DNA of 64,000 bases from NCBI RefSeq assembly GCF_001982635.1, contig NZ_MKFI01000008.1, forward strand, positions 238,035 through 302,034, read 5' to 3'. The notes below the pieces were generated by a model. It did no database searches. It saw only the letters and a program-made list of their open reading frames with translations, and was not told where the DNA came from. The position numbers and the translations under genes were made by a program. Positions 53,916-64,000 of the stretch are shown here, one piece after another (within the stretch, counting starts at the first letter, position 1; every line of letters begins with the position of its first letter). Origin of the DNA: Bradyrhizobium mercantei (GTDB lineage: Bacteria; Pseudomonadota; Alphaproteobacteria; Rhizobiales; Xanthobacteraceae).

Positions 53916-53919
<4 letters not shown>
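50614..53919 (+). CDS. treS: Trehalose synthase fused to maltokinase
   Basis: A 1101-residue two-domain protein. Residues 1 to about 550 are TreS (GH13_16): VDGFRLDAIPYLCER contains the nucleophile, ILLAEANQWPEDVQEYF the acid, and FLRNHDELT follows. Residues about 600-1101 are maltokinase (Mak/Pep2): SRSRWYPEHSAKAIQ, then IRHHGDLHLGQLLVV and IIDFDGGPGRTIAERRRKAP. It converts trehalose to maltose and phosphorylates maltose to maltose-1-phosphate, the GlgE substrate, in one polypeptide. AAGGAG precedes the ATG. Its stop overlaps the glgB start as ATGA. Confidence 0.96.
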
Positions 53920-56063
<2,144 letters not shown>

Positions 56064-56066
56064 TTC

Positions 56067-58135
<2,069 letters not shown>

Positions 58136-58139
<4 letters not shown>

Positions 58140-59887
58140 CCGCGCAGCATTTCGGCCCCGAGCTGACACCCGATGGCGCGCGCTTCCGGCTCTGGGCGCC
58201 GGCAGCGAAGCGGGTCGACCTGCTGCTCGACAAGCCACATCCGCTCACGCGCGATGCCGCCGGCTGGTACGTCGGCGAGATCGCGGGCGCACGCGCCGGC
58301 ACGCGCTATAAATTCCGCATCGATGACGAAGTCGACGTTCCCGATCCGGCCTCCGCCTTCCAGCCGGACGACGTGTTCGGCCCGAGCGAGGTGATCGATC
58401 ACACCGCCTTCAAATGGCGCGCGACCGACTGGCGCGGCCGTCCCTGGCACGAGGCCGTCATTCTCGAAGCCCATGTCGGCACCTTCACGCCCGAGGGCAC
58501 CTATCGTGCCATGATCGACAAGCTCGATCATCTGGTCGCAACCGGGATCACCGCGCTCGAACTGATGCCGCTCGCGGACTTCGCGGGCCGCCGCAACTGG
58601 GGCTATGACGGCGTGCTGTGGTACGCGCCCGATAGCGCCTACGGCCGCCCCGAAGACCTCAAGACCCTGATCGACGAGGCGCATCTGCGCGGGCTGATGG
58701 TGATGCTCGACGTGGTCTATAATCATTTCGGCCCCGAAGGGAATTATCTCGGCCGCTATGCACCCTCCTTCTTCAGCGACAAGCATACGCCGTGGGGCAG
58801 CGCGATCGATTATCGCGTGCCCGAGGTGCGCGAGTTTGCGATCGGAAGCGTGGTGAGCTGGCTGCGCGACTATCGCTTCGACGGGCTGCGCTTCGATGCC
58901 GTCAACACCATCGTCGAGGCCGGCGAGATCTTCGTGATCCACGATTTCAGCAAGGCCGCCGGCAGGCTTGCCACCGAGACCGGCCGCCAGATCAACCTCG
59001 TGCTCGAGAACGGCGACAACATCGCAAGCCTGCTCGATGCCGCCGCGGACCCGCCACACGGCAAGTTCCGCGGCCAGTGGAATGACGATTATCACCACGC
59101 CTGGCACGTGTTGCTGACCGGCGAGACCCAGGGCTATTACGGCGACTACCGGGCGCCGAAGCAGGACCTCGCCCGCGCGCTGTCGTCGGGCTACATCTAC
59201 CAGGGCGAAGTCTCGGAGTTCTGGGGCGGCAAGGCCCGCGGCGAGCCGAGCGGCATGCTGTCGCCGACCTGCTTCATCAACTTCCTGCAAAACCACGACC
59301 AGATCGGCAACCGGCCGCTCGGCGACCGGCTCGAGAGCATCGCAAAGCCTGAGGCGATCGAGGCGGCGCTGGCGGTGACGCTGATCGCGCCGACCACGCC
59401 GATGCTGTTCATGGGCGAGGAATGGGGCGCGACGACGCCGTTCCCGTTCTTCTGCGATTTCAAGGGCGACCTCGCCAACGCGGTCCGTGCCGGACGGCGC
59501 AAGGAGTTCGCCTGGGCCTACGCCAAATATGGCGACGACATTCCCGATCCGCTTGCCGAGGAGACCGTGCGGTCGGCCGTGCTCGACTGGGCGGCGCTCG
59601 GCCATGATCCCGCCCGCGCGCGGCTTGCGCTGGTGCGCGACCTGCTCGCGGTGCGGCGGCGCGAGATCACGCCGCGGCTCCCAGGGGCGCGCTTCGGCGG
59701 CGACGGAGTCACGGGCGATCTCCTGACCGCGCATTGGCAGATGGGAGACGGCCGCACGCTGTGGCTGACGCTCAATCTGTCGGATCGGGACATCGCCGGC
59801 GTGGCCGAACCGAAGGGAACTGCGATCTGGGGCGGCGCGTTGTCGAGCGACCTGCCCGGCTGGGCGGTGCGCTGGCACATCGGATAG
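58136..59887 (+). CDS. treZ: Malto-oligosyltrehalose trehalohydrolase
   Basis: A 583-residue GH13_10 enzyme releasing trehalose from maltooligosyl-trehalose. The N-terminal domain (FGPELTPDGARFRLWAPAAK) is followed by catalytic segments FDGLRFDAVNTIVEAGEIF (nucleophile), NLVLENGDN (acid) and INFLQNHDQIGNRPLGDR. The start is the ATG overlapping the glgX stop; the frame continues upstream inside glgX. It ends 4 bp before treY. Confidence 0.95.
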
Positions 59888-59891
59888 CACA

Positions 59892-62675
59892 ATGCCTCCG
59901 GCGATCCCGATCGCGACATACCGACTGCAACTCACTGCCGATTTCGACTTCGATGCCGCAGCCCACGTGGCGCCCTATCTGAAGGCGCTCGGCATCAGCC
60001 ACGTCTATGCATCGCCGTTCATGAAGGCGCGCCAGGGCTCGACCCACGGCTATGACGTCGTCGACCACACCAAGTTCAATCCGGAGCTCGGCGGTGAGGA
60101 AGGCTTTGCGCGGTTCAGCGAGGCACTGAAGCGGAACGATCTCGGGCTGATCCTGGACTTCGTGCCGAACCATGTCGGCGTGCATTTTGCCGATAATCCG
60201 TGGTGGCTCGATGTACTGGAATGGGGACCGGTGTCGCCGCACGCGGCCTCCTTCGACATCGACTGGGACCAGCTGCCCTATCGCGCGCGCGGCGGCGTGC
60301 TGCTGCCGATCCTCGGCTCATCCTATGGCCAGGCGCTGGAGCGCGGCGACATCGAGCTGCGCTACGACGCAAACGAAGGCAGCTTCTCCGCCTGGTATTT
60401 CGAGCACCGCCTGCCGATCGCGCCGGAGCGCTATGGCGAGGTGCTGCGGACCATTGTCCGCGAAGCTGGTGCCGAAGACAGTCCCGCCGGACGCGCGATG
60501 CTCGAACTCGCCGCGCGCTACCGCGGGCTGCGGCATCCGAACCGCCTGGAGGCGCCGACGCTGAAGGCGGCGATCAAGGCAATCGAGGGCGGCGCCGGGA
60601 TCATCGCGCGCGGGCTAGACGCCTATCGCGCCGGTGAGGACCGGCCGACCCAGATATTGGCGCTGCATCACCTGCTGGAGCGCCAGCACTACAAGCTCGG
60701 CCATTGGCGGCTGGCCTCCAGCGACATCAACTATCGCCGCTTCTTCGACGTCAACACGCTGGCCGGCCTCAGGGTCGAGGATGCCGCCACCTTCGAGGCA
60801 AGCCACAGCCTCGTGAAGCGGCTGATCGCGGAGGACCGGCTGCAGGGCCTGCGGCTCGACCATATCGACGGCCTGCGCGATCCCGCGCAGTATTTCCAAC
60901 GGCTGCGCCGCCTGATCCGCACAGCGCAGGGCGCCACGGCGAGGCCGTTCTACATGGTGATCGAGAAGATCCTCGGCGAGGACGAGAGACTGACGAAATT
61001 TGCCGGCGTTCACGGCACCACCGGCTATGAATGGATGAACACGATCAGCCAGGTGCTGGTCGATCGCAGCGGCCTCGATCCGCTGAGCGAGATCTGGCGC
61101 CAGATCAGCAACCAGTCGCCGAATTTGACGCCGGTGCTGCGCGAAGCCAAGCGCCGCGTGCTGGAGACCTTGCTGACCAGCGAATTCACCGTGCTGGCGC
61201 GGCTCGTCGCGCGCATCGCCAGCGGGCATTATTCGAGCCGCGACTTCTCCGCCGATAGCCTGCGACAGGCGCTCGAGCTTTATGTGCTGCACTTCCCGGT
61301 CTACCGCACCTATCTCACCGCCTCCGGCCCGACCGCGCACGACCGCGCGCTGATCGGCGAGACCATCGAGCGCGCCCGCGCCGACTGGTTCGCCGCCGAC
61401 GAAGGCATCTTCGACTTCCTGCGCGACGCCCTGACCATGGACCTCCTGAAGCCCGGCCGGCCGCCGCACAGCGCGCCGCGGGTGCGGCGCTTCGCACTGA
61501 AGGTGCAGCAGTTCACCGGGCCGATGATGGCGAAGTCGCTCGAGGACACCACCTTCTATCGCTATCACCGCCTGCTCGCGCTCAACGAGGTCGGCGGCGA
61601 TCCGGCGGCCAGCGCGATCGCGCCCGAGACCTTCCACGCCATGATGCAGGCCCGCGCCCGCGACTGGCCGCACGGCATGACCGCGACCGCAACCCACGAC
61701 ACCAAGCGCGGCGAGGACGCCCGCGCCCGCATCATGGCGCTTGCCGAAATTCCCGGCGAATGGACCAGCGCGGTGGCACGCTGGAAAGTGCTGAACGCGC
61801 CGCATCTGGTGCTCGACGGCGAGATGCGCGCGCCATCGGCGACGTTCGAATACATGCTCTATCAGGCCCTGCTCGGCGCCTGGGATCCGGACGATCCGTC
61901 GCTGGTCGCCCGCATCCAGGCCTATGCGCTGAAGGCGGCGCGCGAGGGCAAGCAGGAGACCAGTTGGCTCAATCCGCACGAGCCTTACGAGGCGGGCGTG
62001 AAAACCTTCATCGAGCGGATCCTCGATCGCAATACATCGTCCGAATTTCTCGGTGCGCTGGAGACGCTGGCACAACGCACCGCGCTGATCGGCGCGTTGA
62101 ACTCGCTCAGCCAGATCACGCTGAAGGCGACGATGCCGGGCGTGCCGGATTTCTACCAGGGCACCGAAAGCTGGGATCTCTCGCTGGTCGACCCCGATAA
62201 CCGCCGCCCGGTCGACTTTGCCGAGCGCGCGGACACGCTTGCGACGCTCAAGACGCCCGACTGGGGCACGCTGGCGCAGAGTTGGCAAGATGGCCGCCTG
62301 AAGTTCGCGTGGACCCGATATCTGCTGCGGCTGCGCAACGAGATGGCCGACGTGTTCACCAGCGGCGACTACGAACCGCTCGCGATCAGTGGGCAGCATC
62401 GCGATCATGCCATCGCCTTCGCAAGGCGTCATGGCCGCGAGGCGACCATCGTCGCGGTAGCGAAATCATTTGCGCCGTTCACGCAAGGCGGCAGGCAGTG
62501 GCCACGCCCGGAAGCCTTTGAAGGCGAGATCGACCTGGCGGGATATGCCCTCCCGGGCGGCCAAAAGAACGTTCAGCTCTCCACGCTGTTTGCCAGCCTG
62601 CCCGTCGCCGTGCTGAAGGCGAAGCCCTCAACCGGAGCGAAGCACGCCTCAAGGCGAGCGCGCGCCCACAGCTAG
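59892..62675 (+). CDS. treY: Malto-oligosyltrehalose synthase
   Basis: A 927-residue GH13_26 enzyme rearranging the reducing end of a maltodextrin into a trehalose unit. Landmarks are ATYRLQLTADFDFDAAAHVA at the N-terminus, KALGISHVYASPFMKARQGS, LQGLRLDHIDGLRDPAQYFQ (nucleophile), PFYMVIEKILGEDE (acid) and ATHDTKRGEDARARI. It works immediately before TreZ. It is the last gene of the six-gene operon and converges on the PHA-type gene. Confidence 0.96.
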   Translation: MPPAIPIATYRLQLTADFDFDAAAHVAPYLKALGISHVYASPFMKARQGSTHGYDVVDHTKFNPELGGEEGFARFSEALKRNDLGLILDFVPNHVGVHFADNPWWLDVLEWGPVSPHAASFDIDWDQLPYRARGGVLLPILGSSYGQALERGDIELRYDANEGSFSAWYFEHRLPIAPERYGEVLRTIVREAGAEDSPAGRAMLELAARYRGLRHPNRLEAPTLKAAIKAIEGGAGIIARGLDAYRAGEDRPTQILALHHLLERQHYKLGHWRLASSDINYRRFFDVNTLAGLRVEDAATFEASHSLVKRLIAEDRLQGLRLDHIDGLRDPAQYFQRLRRLIRTAQGATARPFYMVIEKILGEDERLTKFAGVHGTTGYEWMNTISQVLVDRSGLDPLSEIWRQISNQSPNLTPVLREAKRRVLETLLTSEFTVLARLVARIASGHYSSRDFSADSLRQALELYVLHFPVYRTYLTASGPTAHDRALIGETIERARADWFAADEGIFDFLRDALTMDLLKPGRPPHSAPRVRRFALKVQQFTGPMMAKSLEDTTFYRYHRLLALNEVGGDPAASAIAPETFHAMMQARARDWPHGMTATATHDTKRGEDARARIMALAEIPGEWTSAVARWKVLNAPHLVLDGEMRAPSATFEYMLYQALLGAWDPDDPSLVARIQAYALKAAREGKQETSWLNPHEPYEAGVKTFIERILDRNTSSEFLGALETLAQRTALIGALNSLSQITLKATMPGVPDFYQGTESWDLSLVDPDNRRPVDFAERADTLATLKTPDWGTLAQSWQDGRLKFAWTRYLLRLRNEMADVFTSGDYEPLAISGQHRDHAIAFARRHGREATIVAVAKSFAPFTQGGRQWPRPEAFEGEIDLAGYALPGGQKNVQLSTLFASLPVAVLKAKPSTGAKHASRRARAHS

Positions 62676-62684
62676 CGCCGCCTG

Positions 62685-62993
62685 TCAGCGCTTGGTCAGC
62701 AGCAACTGCCCGCGCTTCTGGATGACGGCCTGCGCGACCTCGGCGAAGCGTTGCAGCAGCCAGGGCAGCGTCACCTCGACCCGCACAAGGCTATGCTCGA
62801 CATCGACATGTCCGGAGGCAACCTGCCCCAGCGCGCGGACGCGGAAGCTCATGCGATTATCGTCCCAGCGCTCTTCCTCGACGCTCAGCATCGGTACGTT
62901 CGCCGTTGCGCGCGACAAGCCCGTCTTCAGTCGACGCATGGCCTCATCGCGGCCGAGGCTATGGGGAATCGAAACGATCAGCGGAGCCGACAT
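62685..62993 (-). CDS. Polyhydroxyalkanoate-granule-type small protein (PHA_gran_rgn family)
   Basis: A 102-residue protein of the PHA_gran_rgn type (PF09650), beginning MSAPLIVSIPHSLGRDEAMR, with LSRATANVPMLSVEEERWDD and a C-terminal WLLQRFAEVAQAVIQKRGQL. Members are associated with polyhydroxyalkanoic acid systems, but functions are not established. The ATG at 62993 is chosen from the conserved N-terminus; GGAGGAG lies nine bases upstream. It is convergent with treY (9 bp between stops). Confidence 0.8.
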   Translation of the reverse strand: MSAPLIVSIPHSLGRDEAMRRLKTGLSRATANVPMLSVEEERWDDNRMSFRVRALGQVASGHVDVEHSLVRVEVTLPWLLQRFAEVAQAVIQKRGQLLLTKR

Positions 62994-63080
62994 CGCAGAG
63001 CACTCCTCCATGGATTCCGTTGATGTAGTTCTGTTCCTACGCAAACGGAAGACCACACAGGTTTATCGCGCCGCTCAAGG

Positions 63081-63105
63081 CGGAACCTTCACAGTTGCGG
63101 GTTGT
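63081..63105 (+). promoter_or_regulatory. EcfG-type promoter for the DUF3309 gene
   Basis: GGAAC at 63081-63085, 16 bp, then TGTT at 63102-63105 fits the EcfG consensus GGAAC-N16/17-cGTT apart from the first base of the -10. It lies 54 bp upstream of the DUF3309 start codon. Small hydrophobic stress proteins of this type are common EcfG targets in rhizobia. Confidence 0.5.
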
Positions 63106-63158
63106 TTCTCTCCCGAAGGGCAGCGACAACAGGCCCGCCGGGCTGAGGAGGGATTGAG

Positions 63159-63323
63159 ATGTCACTCGGAACGATCATTCTTATTATTCTGGTCATCGCG
63201 CTGCTTGGCGGCTTCAGCGGCATCGGCGGCGGACCGTTCTATGGCACCGGCTATTACGGCGGCGGCGGCCTCGGCCTGGTGATCGTGATCCTGCTGATCC
63301 TGCTGCTGCTCGGACGCCTGTAG
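63159..63323 (+). CDS. DUF3309-family small membrane protein
   Basis: A 54-residue protein: hydrophobic N-terminus (MSLGTIIIL-like, residues 1-15), then a glycine/tyrosine-rich segment GGFSGIGGGPFYGTGYYGGG, then a second hydrophobic stretch (LVIVILLILLLLGRL). This is the DUF3309 layout. AGGAGGG lies six bases before the ATG. Function unknown; these proteins are often strongly induced in stationary phase and desiccation in Alphaproteobacteria. It is followed by a palindromic repeat. Confidence 0.85.
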   Translation: MSLGTIILIILVIALLGGFSGIGGGPFYGTGYYGGGGLGLVIVILLILLLLGRL

Positions 63324-63360
63324 CCCGCGCGGATGTTCGTACTTTCCGCATTAACAACTG

Positions 63361-63466
63361 TCATCACCCGCGAAAGCTTTCGCGGGCGATCCAGTATTCC
63401 AGAGACGTCAGCGATTGAACCGATAGGCCGCGGCGTACTGGATACCCCGCCTTCGCGGGGTATGAC
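63361..63466. repeat. Composite palindromic intergenic repeat
   Basis: It contains a perfect 20-bp palindrome CCCGCGAAAGCTTTCGCGGG (63367-63386) and a 9-bp stem ATACCCCGC-CTTC-GCGGGGTAT (63442-63463). The outer arms CCAGTA (63391) and TACTGG (63436) pair. It opens TCATCA and closes near TATGA. This type is common between rhizobial genes. Here it separates DUF3309 from convergent ligD and may act as terminator for both. Confidence 0.7.
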
Positions 63467-63479
63467 GAGGAGAAAGCGC

Positions 63480-63998
63480 TTACTGTGCCGCGAGCTTTTT
63501 CATCGCCGCCTTGATCGACGATGCCGCATCCTCATAGCCGTCCCAGGCCTTGGTCTTGGCCAGCAGCGCCGGCACCGATCGCACCGTGTATTTCTTCGGA
63601 TCGAGATCGCCGCGCACCTGCGGCCAGGTCAGCGGCATCGACACCGTCGCGCCCGGGCGCGCCCGCGGCGACAGCACCGCGACCGCTGTCGAGAGCCGGT
63701 CGTTGCGCAGATAGTCGAGGAAGATCTTTCCGGTGCGCTTGGCCTTCGACATGTTGATCAGATAGCGCTCGGGATCATCCTGTTCCATCCACTGACAGAT
63801 GGCTTGCGCGAACGCCTTGGCCTCCTTCCACGTCACCTTGTCCCTTGCGCCTGACAGCAGCGGCGCCACGACATGAAGCCCCTTGCCGCCGGTGGTCTTG
63901 CAGAAGCCTTCGAGGCCGACCGCAGTGAGCCGTTGGCGCATGTCCTTGGCGGCCTCGATCACGTCGGAGAACGTGACGTCGGGCGCGGGATCGAGATC
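63480..63998 (-). CDS. ligD: DNA ligase D, C-terminal polymerase domain (5' end beyond window)
   Basis: The 172 visible residues (DLDPAPDVTFSDVIEAAKDM onward) are the last part of the LigD primase/polymerase domain. Landmarks are GLEGFCKTTGGKGLHVVAPL (nucleotide-binding), ERYLINMSKAKRTGKIFLDY, and the C-terminal PLTWPQVRGDLDPKKYTV. This domain fills gaps in Ku-dependent non-homologous end joining. In rhizobia LigD is usually ligase-phosphoesterase-polymerase, so the missing upstream part is expected to hold the other domains. No Ku gene is in the window. Confidence 0.92.
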   Translation of the reverse strand, partial: DLDPAPDVTFSDVIEAAKDMRQRLTAVGLEGFCKTTGGKGLHVVAPLLSGARDKVTWKEAKAFAQAICQWMEQDDPERYLINMSKAKRTGKIFLDYLRNDRLSTAVAVLSPRARPGATVSMPLTWPQVRGDLDPKKYTVRSVPALLAKTKAWDGYEDAASSIKAAMKKLAAQ

Positions 63999-64000
63999 GA

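Overview
The window looks like chromosomal DNA of a Bradyrhizobium-type alphaproteobacterium (Nitrobacteraceae). This is an inference from high GC, strong G/C third-position bias that leaves long antisense frames open, characteristic dispersed intergenic palindromic repeats, a Tal-Pgi fusion, a two-gene KorAB enzyme and a C-terminal LigD polymerase domain. I found no rRNA, tRNA, CRISPR array, insertion sequence or phage gene.

Layout. 1-6.2 kb: a cut-off Asp/Glu racemase-like gene lacking both catalytic cysteines, a divergent NmrA-type reductase/HxlR regulator pair, a variant L,D-transpeptidase lipoprotein, a DUF2721 membrane protein, a membrane-anchored TAXI-type binding protein and an outer-membrane channel-like protein. 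6.3-7.2 kb: gene-poor DNA. 7.2-16.6 kb: two tandem exported DUF1254 paralogues, then a minus-strand operon of a dead caspase-like protein, DUF1800 and DUF1501, then a DUF4286-like protein. 16.8-21.5 kb: a three-gene 2-oxoacid:ferredoxin oxidoreductase operon with its own Fe-S/FAD/NAD(P) partner. 21.5-22.0 kb: tandem ~210-bp repeats between convergent genes. 22.0-30.0 kb: a LivK-type binding protein, the prkA-yeaH-spoVR stress operon and two small exported proteins. 30.2-37.8 kb: a sugar-phosphate operon (tal-pgi, gnd, zwf, pgl, gntK, HAD phosphatase). 38.1-42.0 kb: a 1292-residue RTX/Ig-like repeat protein. 42.0-44.4 kb: a small membrane protein, a LysR regulator and a divergent metallo-beta-lactamase-fold lipoprotein. 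44.7-62.7 kb: an alpha-glucan/trehalose cluster. 62.7-64.0 kb: a PHA-granule-type protein, a tiny DUF3309 protein and the end of ligD.

How the genes fit together. The glucan cluster encodes both directions of trehalose-glucan exchange: TreS-maltokinase fusion, GlgE and GlgB build branched glucan from trehalose, while GlgX, TreY and TreZ return glucan to trehalose. MalQ and a GH15 enzyme sit divergently and process oligosaccharides. glgA and glgC are not here. The oxidative pentose-phosphate operon would supply NADPH and sugar phosphates, and the Kor operon would link 2-oxoacid oxidation to ferredoxin and NAD(P)H. Two sites fit the general-stress sigma factor EcfG consensus: one upstream of malQ (GGAAC-N16-CGTT) and one upstream of the DUF3309 gene.

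The observations most worth a second look are the enzyme-like proteins missing catalytic residues (racemase, L,D-transpeptidase, caspase-like), the Kor electron-transfer module, a 44-codon leader frame overlapping glgE as GTGA, the EcfG-type promoters, and repeat elements that decide gene starts or recur at the same distance from stop codons.
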